NCBI RefSeq assembly: GCF_021504595.1 | Contig: NZ_JACSGT010000002.1 | Coordinates: 434,001 to 498,000 of the forward strand | Source of the DNA: Chryseobacterium indicum | Lineage (GTDB): Bacteria; Bacteroidota; Bacteroidia; Flavobacteriales; Weeksellaceae | DNA: 64,000 bases | Direction of reading: 5' to 3' | Part shown: piece by piece, positions 17,301 through 24,345 of the stretch | Numbering within the stretch: the first letter of the stretch is position 1 | Layout of the letters: each line of letters opens with the position of its first letter | Program-made: the position numbers and the translations under genes | Notes under the pieces: model-generated | Told to the model about the DNA's origin: nothing | Databases searched by the model: none | What the model saw: the letters and a program-made list of their open reading frames with translations, nothing else

Positions 17301-17592
17301 GTAGTACACTAAAATATGCAGTGCATGAATAAAAATATAGTGAGCAACAACTAAAATGTAGTGAGTAATGACAAAAATACAGTGAGCAACAATAAAAATA
17401 CAGTGAGCAACAACAAAAACATAGTGAGTAATAACAAAAATGGAGTAAGCAATCACAAAAATACAGTGAGCAATGATAAAAATATACTGCGCTAAACTAA
17501 AAATACGCTGTGCTAAAGCAAAAATGCCGAGAACCGAAATAAAAGCATAGCGGACTAGAATAAAAAGTACAAGAAGTATAATAAAAACGGTT
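17301..17592. repeat. Degenerate 21-bp tandem repeat array
   Basis: About twelve to thirteen units of 21 bp follow one another, consensus close to GTGAGCAACAACAAAAATACA. The central units (17340-17486) are the best conserved; units at both ends drift (for example CTGTGCTAAAGCAAAAATGCC). The period is a multiple of three and one frame stays open over the central units, but no start codon or ribosome-binding context supports translation. Confidence 0.85.
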
Positions 17593-17676
17593 GGAGGAAG
17601 TCTTATAACTCAATGATGTGGGTTGAGAATCGTATGTACAAAAAACCATTCTCAGACAGAAGGTCGAGAAAAAACA

Positions 17677-17714
17677 TAAAAAAAAGGCTGTTTTCACGAG
17701 TTGTGATACAGCCT
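17677..17714 (-). terminator. Rho-independent terminator of the nine-gene operon
   Basis: On the minus strand AGGCTGT (17714-17708) pairs with ACAGCCT (17691-17685), followed by TTTTTTTTATG. It lies 9 bp beyond the stop of the last gene at 17724. Confidence 0.85.
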
Positions 17715-17723
17715 CTAATATTT

Positions 17724-18611
17724 TTATTTTCCGGAAATGGCTTTTAAGATAATAGGTTCCAAATTGGAAGGAAGATCCGCAGATTTGATCTGATAATTTT
17801 TAATTTTCATTTCTTTGAACCAGTTTTCCCAGTATTCTTTGATGACGGCTTCTTCGAAAGGATTTCCTTTTTCCGGATTGATTCCTAAGACGATGACTTC
17901 GAGGTTGTTCAGATTATCATTTGCTTTTACAAAGCCGAATTTATTTTTTTCTATAACTTCTTTAAAGTTGGAAGTCGTAAGATGATTGGCATTGATGAGT
18001 TTGCCGGTAAGATAAGAGGTTTTGCTTCCTTCCGAAAATTTTGTGTTTTCGTGATACATATATCCGTCGGTAAGAATAAATAATATGTTTCTGTGGTCGT
18101 TTTTAATGCAGTAATCCTTTACCTTATTTTTAAAAAATTCCCAAATGTCAGAACCTACATAATTTCCGTCTTTTATGGCTGACTGATAGATCGTTGTCGG
18201 TAATTCCGAATATTTTTTATCCACCTGATCAAAATAGTTTCTGGGAGTGTTTTTATCAAAGGAAACTTTCAGCTCTTTGGTAAGTTCATTCATTTTCGGA
18301 TCTAATGGTTCCGGATTGAAGAAAACCTGCATCTGATCTTCGTAGGTAATGATTTTTTTAGATTTGATGTGGTTTAAAAATCCTTTTTCAATCGCTTTGA
18401 TGTACTCGGTATCTCTCTGGAAATATTCCATTGTGGGATTCGGGTTCGTTTCAGGATCGATTCTGTCGGATAAATCAATTAAAATACTCAGGTTGATGTT
18501 GTTGGGATCAGCAATAACGGTATCTTTTTTCTCATCATTTGTTTGTCCGGGTTCATGTTTATTGCATGAAACCAAAGAAATAATCATTAATAAATAAAAT
18601 ATTTTTTTCAT
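17724..18611 (-). CDS. Lipoprotein with von Willebrand factor A-like region
   Basis: The protein is about 295 residues. I place the start at 18611 (MKKIFYLLMIISLVSCNK), giving a lipoprotein signal with Cys at about 17; an upstream ATG at 18644 would overlap the previous gene and spoil the signal. The mature part has LSILIDLSDRID, resembling the DxSxS metal-site strand of VWA domains, and later NILFILTDGYMY, resembling the second conserved VWA strand. Function unknown. It is the last gene of the nine-gene operon starting at 22754 and is followed by a strong terminator. Confidence 0.75.
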   Translation of the reverse strand: MKKIFYLLMIISLVSCNKHEPGQTNDEKKDTVIADPNNINLSILIDLSDRIDPETNPNPTMEYFQRDTEYIKAIEKGFLNHIKSKKIITYEDQMQVFFNPEPLDPKMNELTKELKVSFDKNTPRNYFDQVDKKYSELPTTIYQSAIKDGNYVGSDIWEFFKNKVKDYCIKNDHRNILFILTDGYMYHENTKFSEGSKTSYLTGKLINANHLTTSNFKEVIEKNKFGFVKANDNLNNLEVIVLGINPEKGNPFEEAVIKEYWENWFKEMKIKNYQIKSADLPSNLEPIILKAISGK

Positions 18612-18621
18612 ATTCTGTAAT

Positions 18622-19962
18622 TTATAAGGATGATAAATAAACAAGGTTCTGATTGTCCGAATTGGCTCCTACAGTTTCCAGATTGGTATTATACGTAGAA
18701 ATGCATTCATCAATCATGGTCTGTTTTTCCGTTCTGGAAACGGCAATTTTCTCTCCGATAAACGTGATCCAGCCCTGAACATATTCCGAAGCATACAGCT
18801 TGTAATCTTTGGTAGGAATAATTACGCCGTCGATAATATTCTGAAGTTCCTCAATTCTTCCTCTTATTTTAATGATGGATTCTTTTATATTTCCGATAGC
18901 CGCAAGAATTTCTTCAATTTCTTTCTTTAAAACATTAATTTTTTCCTGAAAAAATTCTACTCTTTTCTGTCTGATTTCCTGTTCGTTTTTAATCTTATCC
19001 TTTTCGCGGTGTTCTTTCATTACAAAGTCGAAAACGAGTCCCCAGATAATATACACGATGAATCCTGCGAAGATAATTTCCCAAAACTGATTTTTGGTAA
19101 AAGCAATTTTAAGATCGAATGGAAGAGAATCAAAAGTTTTTTCTACATCATATATTTTTTTTTCAATTTCATACGCTAAAATGACATCAAAAATAAAAGT
19201 CACCATAAGTAATAAACCGAGTTTGATATAATTGGCTGTAGTTTTATTTTCTCCAAACATATGGATCAAAAAACCTAATCCAAGAAATACAAAAGGAATT
19301 AAAACGACAAAAGCAGCTTCGGTTGAACCATCATTCCAGGCTTTAGCTAATGCCTGTGGATCAAAAACACTTTGTATCACAGTGCTTTTTGCGTCAAAAC
19401 CTTTAAAAAAGGCAGAATAGGAAGTTGAAATATAAAATACTCCTAAATATAAAGTTATCGGGATTAAAAGAAATAGCCCAATTATAAATTTTGCTGAAGC
19501 TCCTTTTGTGGCTTTTACATTATATTTTTCGGGATTTCGGGGAAGATCAATGATTTCTGAGTTTAAGGTTTCAATGGTTTGCTGATGGCTTTCTACTTCC
19601 TTGCTTTTGGTTTTCAGCTGTTCTTCCTTGGTTTCCTGCGAAACAATGAGTGCTTTAATTTCTGTTTCGCGGTTCTTCTGTTCATTCACATAAGACTCTT
19701 TCAGCTGTTGCTGTTTTTCCACCATTTCTTTTTCTTCATTCTGAAATTTCGAGTAAACGGCATCCAGACAGATGGAAAGGGTAGAGTGGTTTCCGCTGGT
19801 TCGGGAACTGTCCCGATAGCCGGATTCGTGGTAGGTTCTTTTGCGTGTTTCCTCAGAAGACTCTTCGTCGGTATTTACTTCAGTTTTCGGAAGCTGCTCT
19901 TCTTTGGGTTCTGCGGGAACAGATTTTAGTTTAAATAAATTTTTTATACTGGTGGTATCCAT
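18622..19962 (-). CDS. Membrane protein with coiled coils, unknown function
   Basis: The 446-residue protein starts with a polar Glu/Ser/Thr-rich stretch. A coiled coil covers about residues 65-145 (Gln, Glu and Lys rich). Four hydrophobic segments lie at about 158-180, 216-238, 244-263 and 291-315, and a second coiled coil at about 320-395. The layout, with cytoplasmic helices on both sides of a membrane core, suggests a scaffold or sensor rather than a transporter. I do not recognise a named family. It lies between the TerB-like and the VWA-like genes, with 5 and 10 bp spacing. Confidence 0.7.
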   Translation of the reverse strand: MDTTSIKNLFKLKSVPAEPKEEQLPKTEVNTDEESSEETRKRTYHESGYRDSSRTSGNHSTLSICLDAVYSKFQNEEKEMVEKQQQLKESYVNEQKNRETEIKALIVSQETKEEQLKTKSKEVESHQQTIETLNSEIIDLPRNPEKYNVKATKGASAKFIIGLFLLIPITLYLGVFYISTSYSAFFKGFDAKSTVIQSVFDPQALAKAWNDGSTEAAFVVLIPFVFLGLGFLIHMFGENKTTANYIKLGLLLMVTFIFDVILAYEIEKKIYDVEKTFDSLPFDLKIAFTKNQFWEIIFAGFIVYIIWGLVFDFVMKEHREKDKIKNEQEIRQKRVEFFQEKINVLKKEIEEILAAIGNIKESIIKIRGRIEELQNIIDGVIIPTKDYKLYASEYVQGWITFIGEKIAVSRTEKQTMIDECISTYNTNLETVGANSDNQNLVYLSSL

Positions 19963-19967
19963 GATGG

Positions 19968-20375
19968 TTAGTTTTTGAGTTCATATAAAATTTCACTTTT
20001 AGGCTTTCCTGTTCGTATCGCTTCAATGAGGTAATCTACGATGGCGGTTACATTTTCTTCCATAAACCCGAACATCAGAACGTACTTTTGCATCGTGGTA
20101 TATTCATTCGGGGAAACAATTCCGTCTGCCCAGATCATAACGGTAAGATCGTACAGATAATCTATTTTTTCTTCGATTGTCTGCGGAATCAGCGACTTCA
20201 TATTGAGCGGGTTCAGAAGGATCTCGTCTAAATTTTTTGATGAGATGCCTCTTTCTTCGGCGCAGTTATAAAGCATTTTCAATTCAAGGGCACTGAAATC
20301 GTCATCACAGATCGCCATTTGATACAGCCTTAAGAAATGCGCTTTAAGATGTTCCGTAATGTTGTTATTTTCCAT
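19968..20375 (-). CDS. TerB-like helical protein
   Basis: The 135-residue all-helical protein resembles the TerB/DjlA N-terminal fold. The first half has YQMAICDDDFSALELKMLYNCAEERGIS and the second repeats the pattern with LTVMIWADGIVSPNEYTTMQKYVLMFGF. The acidic D..D/E spacing at both helix turns is what TerB-family proteins show. Such proteins occur in tellurite/stress gene neighbourhoods, but function is not known. It overlaps the upstream membrane-protein gene by 11 bp. Confidence 0.72.
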   Translation of the reverse strand: MENNNITEHLKAHFLRLYQMAICDDDFSALELKMLYNCAEERGISSKNLDEILLNPLNMKSLIPQTIEEKIDYLYDLTVMIWADGIVSPNEYTTMQKYVLMFGFMEENVTAIVDYLIEAIRTGKPKSEILYELKN

Positions 20376-20781
20376 GATTGTCTTCTTCCTTTGGTTTTTT
20401 AGGATTAATAATTCGGTCTCTGGATACAGCTCTTTGATGGATGGGAACTGAAGGTTGTGAAGTTTCCCCGGTAATTTCTTCTTCCTTTTTCTGCTCGGTT
20501 TTTTCGACGAAACCTATCAGCAGAAATAAAATTCCTGTAACAACATCAATCGGAATCCACACACTTTTCCTTAACAGATAAATGGGAAGCACAGGATTGA
20601 AAAGAATAAGGATGATAAGGAAAATTATACTGAAGTAATGCTGCTTAAAGGTTAATGTATTGTACAAAACCAATAAAGCTCCTGCGGAAACAAGGATTCT
20701 GAGAAAAGTATAATATTCTATAGGAAGTCTGAAGATACCGATGAAACAGCATAACGCACAGAAGGTGAGAAATGGTTTCAT
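20365..20781 (-). CDS. Small membrane protein, DUF6804-like
   Basis: The 138-residue protein has four hydrophobic segments in its first 95 residues and ends in a polar tail from about residue 98 (EKTEQKKEEEITGETSQ). The pattern FYTFLRILVSAGALLVLY and FNPVLPIYLLRKSVWIPIDVVTG is that of DUF6804 membrane proteins. Function unknown. It lies 11 bp downstream of the TM2 gene and overlaps the TerB-like gene. Confidence 0.65.
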   Translation of the reverse strand: MKPFLTFCALCCFIGIFRLPIEYYTFLRILVSAGALLVLYNTLTFKQHYFSIIFLIILILFNPVLPIYLLRKSVWIPIDVVTGILFLLIGFVEKTEQKKEEEITGETSQPSVPIHQRAVSRDRIINPKKPKEEDNHGK

Positions 20782-20792
20782 ATGCTGTACTA

Positions 20793-21008
20793 TTAAAATC
20801 CTGTCCGAAGGTTGTATTTGTAATTAAAACGGCTTTCAGACATGAACAGAAATGCAAAGAAATCGATAACGGAAATAATGACAGGAATAAAAGTCCAGCA
20901 AAATAGCAGGTAAAGAATTCCCATAATGTTCTGCCCCAGATAAAATCTGTGGATGCCTATTCCTCCAAGGAAAAAAGCAAGTAAGGCGGCGGTAGATTTT
21001 GATTTCAT
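20793..21008 (-). CDS. TM2 domain-containing protein
   Basis: The 71-residue protein is little more than a TM2 domain. From ATG 21008 it reads MKSKSTAALLAFFLGGIG, then GIHRFYLGQN, with two membrane helices joined by the conserved short turn. The GxxGxHRFYLG motif is diagnostic. TM2 proteins are common in bacteria and have no assigned function. An upstream ATG at 21053 would overlap the preceding gene by 38 bp and lacks family similarity. Confidence 0.85.
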   Translation of the reverse strand: MKSKSTAALLAFFLGGIGIHRFYLGQNIMGILYLLFCWTFIPVIISVIDFFAFLFMSESRFNYKYNLRTGF

Positions 21009-21015
21009 AATTTTT

Positions 21016-21642
21016 TTAAACTCGGGATAAAATTTCGTTTTTCTTTGTTTCAAACTCTTCCGGAGAAATAACTCCGCTTTCTTTTAGTCCTTTCAGTTTC
21101 TGTAATAAAGCAAAAGGATCTTCATTTTCAATCAGTAAAGGTTTCTTCTCCTCCTGAAACATCTGAGGCTGTGTAATAATGGGCGTTGCATTATTTACGG
21201 TAACCCCTCCTGCGGAAGCTCTTAAGGTCTCCAGATTTTTTTCTCTTCTTACACCCCGCATTCTTTCTTCCACTTCCTGCGCAAACTGGTATAGCTTTCG
21301 GGCTTGGTTTTTAGGCAGGTAATCCATCATATTGGTAAAATGTTGTGTTGTTTTTACCATAAAAGTTGAACCTACAATCCCTTCTTTAATATGGCAGTCT
21401 GCAACATCTACCCAGCTGTAATCCTGAAAATCCATAGACAAACCAAAGTTTTTGGGTCTGCAGAAAATAATTCTTCTGTTGGTAAGCGCGATGCAGTCGG
21501 GAGATAAATTGAGCACAGGCTTTTTCTGAACGGCAATGTATTCCATAGTTTCCTGCGAGGTGAGCAGACTGTTGATTCTCCCTAAAAGCTTTTCGACGGC
21601 TTTTGGGTCTTGTTCTTCATTTAAAAATTTTTTTAAGTTCAT
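21016..21642 (-). CDS. PH-like domain protein with C-terminal SHOCT segment
   Basis: The 208-residue protein has a bacterial PH-like domain over about residues 30-125, with ALTNRRIIFCRPKNFGLSMDFQDY and the following DVADCHIKEGIVGSTFMV. The last 35 residues (DPFALLQKLKGLKESGVISPEEFETKKNEILSRV split here as DPFALLQKLKGL and GVISPEEFETKKNEIL) form a SHOCT motif. Proteins of this type are cytoplasmic and often sit beside TM2 proteins. It lies 7 bp upstream of the TM2 gene. Confidence 0.85.
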   Translation of the reverse strand: MNLKKFLNEEQDPKAVEKLLGRINSLLTSQETMEYIAVQKKPVLNLSPDCIALTNRRIIFCRPKNFGLSMDFQDYSWVDVADCHIKEGIVGSTFMVKTTQHFTNMMDYLPKNQARKLYQFAQEVEERMRGVRREKNLETLRASAGGVTVNNATPIITQPQMFQEEKKPLLIENEDPFALLQKLKGLKESGVISPEEFETKKNEILSRV

Positions 21643-21661
21643 GATGATATTTTGTTTTTAG

Positions 21662-22192
21662 TTATTTTACATCTTTATAAAAAACATAACCTTTCTTTCC
21701 GGAAGATTTTACCTTTACTTTGTACCATGAACCTTCTTTGGAAAGTGGAATCAGCTTTTCGTTTTTGTAAACTCTTACTAGAACGGGAGATTTCAGAGAT
21801 GGCTTTTCGTAAATATTGGTGGTGGCAATTCCGGTAATGTATCGGTTGGAACTAAGATCTACATTTACCTCATCAATAATAATTTTCTGAGGTTTATTGG
21901 ATTTTGTTTTTGAAGAAGTAAAAGTATAAGAATCAATAACTTTATGTTTCTTAGCTTTTCTTTTTTTGGTTGAACTTCTGCCGGAAGAATAACTTTCTGA
22001 AGAGCCGCCGCCGCAAACGCCGCAGGTTCCGCCGCTGCTGCAGTGTCCGCACCGTGAACAGCTGGAACAGGCTGTACAATTGGCAGAGCCTGTGCATCTT
22101 CCTTCGTGTCCTATATTGTCGTTTGCTTTAAAGCAAGAGTTTAAAAGAAAAGAACCGAAGGCGATTATGATGAAGGGTATTAGTTTTTTCAT
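21662..22192 (-). CDS. Cys-rich lipoprotein with bacterial SH3 domain
   Basis: The 176-residue protein begins MKKLIPFIIIAFGSFLLNSC, a lipoprotein signal with Cys at residue 20. Residues 33-64 are packed with Cys, Ser and Gly (CTACSSCSRCGHCSSGGTC), followed by a basic Ser/Lys linker. The C-terminal third (GIATTNIYEKPSLKSPVLVRV, GSWYKVKV, GKKGYVFYKDV) is a bacterial SH3-like domain that usually binds the cell wall. The role of the Cys cluster is unknown. It is the third gene of the nine-gene operon. Confidence 0.82.
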   Translation of the reverse strand: MKKLIPFIIIAFGSFLLNSCFKANDNIGHEGRCTGSANCTACSSCSRCGHCSSGGTCGVCGGGSSESYSSGRSSTKKRKAKKHKVIDSYTFTSSKTKSNKPQKIIIDEVNVDLSSNRYITGIATTNIYEKPSLKSPVLVRVYKNEKLIPLSKEGSWYKVKVKSSGKKGYVFYKDVK

Positions 22193-22196
22193 GATT

Positions 22197-22535
22197 TTAT
22201 TTTTTTAAAGTTTCATCTGTAATTTCTGCTTCCGGAGCATTCTGTTTTACGGAAGCGATGCCGTTTTCCATTCCGGATTTTGTGCTGTAAAGCTGGCTTT
22301 TCCCAATGATTTCGCCGTTTCTTGCTTTCAGAACGAAATAATCTTTTTGGTTTACAGCGATTCTTCTGTCGTATCTGAAATCGTACTGAGAGTTAATTTT
22401 TACAGATCCGATTCCCTTTAAACACGAAGCTTTCTGAACGTAGCCTTCGCTTGTTAAAATAATTTCACCGTTTGCGGCTTTCAGATTAAACTGATACTCT
22501 TTGTTTACTCTTTGTGTTATGACGAATTTTCCCAT
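22197..22535 (-). CDS. YegP family protein (two DUF1508 repeats)
   Basis: The 112-residue protein is made of two tandem DUF1508 units. The first is YQFNLKAANGEIILTSEGY with QKASCLKGIGSVKIN, and the second is YFVLKARNGEIIGKSQLYSTKSGMENGIASVKQN. This is the YegP fold, a small cytosolic protein of unknown function that often appears in stress-responsive genes. It lies 4 bp from the SH3 lipoprotein gene and 12 bp from the Cys-rich protein gene, in the same operon. Confidence 0.9.
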   Translation of the reverse strand: MGKFVITQRVNKEYQFNLKAANGEIILTSEGYVQKASCLKGIGSVKINSQYDFRYDRRIAVNQKDYFVLKARNGEIIGKSQLYSTKSGMENGIASVKQNAPEAEITDETLKK

Positions 22536-22547
22536 GGTTGTTGGTTT

Positions 22548-22754
22548 TTATGTGGTATGACATTCTTTAGAACATGTTTTGCATCCATTCGCTTTTGCAT
22601 AGTCTTTTTTAGCTTCTTTTACTGCGCTTTCACAACTGTAAAACATGCCTGAATATTTCCTGTTATTCGGATTCGGAAGAAAGATACAGTCTTCATGATG
22701 TACTTCATGGTCTCCGTTTTCCTGAGCTTTTGTGTGTACGTAATATCTTTTCAT
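22548..22754 (-). CDS. Small Cys/His-rich protein, first gene of the operon
   Basis: The 68-residue protein reads MKRYYVHTKAQENGDHEVHH with later CKTCSKECHTT at the C-terminus; four or five Cys and several His could bind a metal. The sequence is not one I can name. It is the promoter-proximal gene of the nine-gene minus-strand operon. Its -7 box lies 28 nt upstream and a conserved dyad lies 20 nt beyond that box. Confidence 0.75.
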   Translation of the reverse strand: MKRYYVHTKAQENGDHEVHHEDCIFLPNPNNRKYSGMFYSCESAVKEAKKDYAKANGCKTCSKECHTT

Positions 22755-22782
22755 AATAATTATTGTGGTTGTTTTTCTGTTC

Positions 22783-22828
22783 CAAAAGTATCACGCTTTG
22801 ATGAGTAATTTTTACGGCTTTCCGTAAA
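22783..22828 (-). promoter_or_regulatory. Dyad operator plus -7 box, operon promoter
   Basis: A perfect dyad TTTACGG-CTTT-CCGTAAA lies at 22811-22828. On the minus strand, 20 nt further on, is TACTTTTG (22790-22783), matching TAnnTTTG. The dyad occupies the place of a -33 element, as at an activator-dependent promoter. The same arrangement with the same 20-nt spacing occurs at 23595-23640 and 26583-26628. Confidence 0.75.
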
Positions 22829-22842
22829 ACGGGCAAAAAATA

Positions 22843-22869
22843 AAAAACCTTTCAACAAAATTGAAAGGC
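22843..22869 (-). terminator. Terminator of the first response regulator gene
   Basis: Minus strand CCTTTCAA pairs with TTGAAAGG (22868-22861 with 22855-22848), followed by TTTTTTA. It lies about 22 bp after the stop codon at 22891. Confidence 0.85.
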
Positions 22870-22890
22870 TGTATTGTTTGATTGATATTT

Positions 22891-23556
22891 TTATATGATT
22901 CCGATGTCTTTACAAAATGCGACCAATTGCTCATTGCTTTTAACACTGAGGTCTTCTTTCAGGCTGTTTAATCTTTTTTCGACACTGCTTAAACTGGACG
23001 GGTTGATGTTTTTTTCCTTAAGATGGGTTGGAATATTTTTTTGCAGTACTCCTTTGGAAAGTAGAGAGACAATAACAATATCGTATGCTGAAAATTCATA
23101 ATTATTGAATTTTTTCATCTCCTGCTTCAGATCAAAAGAAAGGTAGTTTTCTCCTATATAAACGGATGCGATAGATTTTTTCAGGTCTTTGGAATCATTT
23201 CTGGCTTTCTGCACATATCCGTTGATCTGGTAGTCAGAGAAAAGATTTTCGATCACTCCGCTTTTACGTTCCGCCGAAAATACAATGACTTTAAGGTCCG
23301 GCTGTAATTCCTTTGCTTTTTTGATGAGGTCTTTACCGTCTTTAAGAGTCTGGGTGTGATGATCTTCCTCATAATAAAGATCTGTAATAAGCAAATCGTA
23401 GGGTTGCTTTTCCCGCAGTGCTTTTTGGATTTTTCCTATGGCATCATCACAGTAATATACATAATCTACTATGGGAATATTCAGATCCTCGAGTGTTTTC
23501 TGTACGGAAATATTGATGCTCTCATGATCTTCAGCTATTAAAATTTTTTTAAACAT
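22891..23556 (-). CDS. Response regulator, receiver plus LuxR-type HTH
   Basis: The 221-residue protein has a receiver domain over about residues 1-125: acidic pair Glu9-Asp10 in LIAEDHES, phospho-acceptor Asp59 in LLITDLYY, Ser95 in VIVFSAE and Lys117 in GYVQKARND. The C-terminal 70 residues (YDIVIVSLLSKGVLQKNIPTHL) resemble a LuxR-type helix-turn-helix. It is a close paralogue of the regulator at 23673-24335. It has its own promoter carrying the dyad shared with the nine-gene operon, which suggests activation or feedback within one regulon. Confidence 0.88.
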   Translation of the reverse strand: MFKKILIAEDHESINISVQKTLEDLNIPIVDYVYYCDDAIGKIQKALREKQPYDLLITDLYYEEDHHTQTLKDGKDLIKKAKELQPDLKVIVFSAERKSGVIENLFSDYQINGYVQKARNDSKDLKKSIASVYIGENYLSFDLKQEMKKFNNYEFSAYDIVIVSLLSKGVLQKNIPTHLKEKNINPSSLSSVEKRLNSLKEDLSVKSNEQLVAFCKDIGII

Positions 23557-23594
23557 GGTTACAAGGTTTAATTAAATATAAAGGTTTAAGACCT

Positions 23595-23640
23595 CAAAAA
23601 TAGATGCAATTATAATTCTTCCATTACGGATTCACGTAAA
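23595..23640 (-). promoter_or_regulatory. Dyad operator plus -7 box, response regulator promoter
   Basis: Imperfect dyad ATTACGG-ATTC-ACGTAAA at 23623-23640; 20 nt on, minus strand TATTTTTG (23602-23595) matches TAnnTTTG. The start codon is 38 nt further. Arrangement and spacing are the same as at 22783-22828. Confidence 0.68.
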
Positions 23641-23672
23641 ATAACGAAAAACAGTCAATTTTGATTTTTAAA

Positions 23673-24335
23673 TTAAATCAGACCAATATCTTTACAGATT
23701 ACAATCATCTCGATATTGTTTTTCGCACAGAAGATTTCGCGGAGTTCATTCAGCCTCTTTTCAATCGATCGGATGCTGTATGGTTCCATCCGATGCTCTT
23801 TCAGGTAGGTCTGAATTTCGTTCTGTTTGCATCCTTTGGAAAGAAGCTCAAGAAGTTTAAGGTCGTACTCATCAAGATCACGGGGAATCTTCCTGATCGC
23901 ATTTAAAATATCCTGAGACATCACGGTTTCCCCTTTAAATACTTTTCTAATGGTATTCTTAAGCTCTTTTCCGTCATTTCTCGCCTTGCTTACAAATCCG
24001 TTAATGTGGTACGTTTTATAAAGATCATCAATTATTTTCGATCGGCTTTCTACCGAAAAAACCACCACTTTAAGATCGGGCTGAATTTTTCTGGCTTCAT
24101 AAATCAATTCCTGCCCGCTTTTCAGTTTCTGTGCAATATGGTCTTTTTTAAAAGAGAGATCCGCAATCAGCAGATCATAAGGTGCATTTTCTGCGGCTGC
24201 AGCTTTCAGTCTTTGAAGGGCTTCGTCACAATACGTTACAAAATCGAAACGCGGAATTAATAATTCTTCTAAGGTACTCATGATTCCCAGATTTGCTACT
24301 TCCTGGTCTTCAACAATTAAAGTTTTTCTGAACAT
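23673..24335 (-). CDS. Response regulator, receiver plus LuxR-type HTH (paralogue)
   Basis: The 220-residue protein parallels its neighbour: Glu9-Asp10 in LIVEDQEV, Asp59 in LLIADLSF, Ser95 region VVVFSVESRS and Lys in GFVSKARNDGK. The C-terminal HTH region is YDLKLLELLSKGCKQNEIQTYL. It lies 10 bp downstream of the histidine kinase gene, so it is the likely direct partner of that kinase. The spacing leaves no room for a separate promoter. Confidence 0.9.
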   Translation of the reverse strand: MFRKTLIVEDQEVANLGIMSTLEELLIPRFDFVTYCDEALQRLKAAAAENAPYDLLIADLSFKKDHIAQKLKSGQELIYEARKIQPDLKVVVFSVESRSKIIDDLYKTYHINGFVSKARNDGKELKNTIRKVFKGETVMSQDILNAIRKIPRDLDEYDLKLLELLSKGCKQNEIQTYLKEHRMEPYSIRSIEKRLNELREIFCAKNNIEMIVICKDIGLI

Positions 24336-24345
24336 AACAAAACGG

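Noticed and set aside
17340..17486. Seven-residue repeat peptide encoded by the 21-bp array
   Set aside because: The frame is open over the central units, but there is no ATG or other supported start and stops interrupt the outer units.
17301..17592. CRISPR array
   Set aside because: Units are contiguous 21-bp tandem repeats with no spacers and no cas genes nearby.
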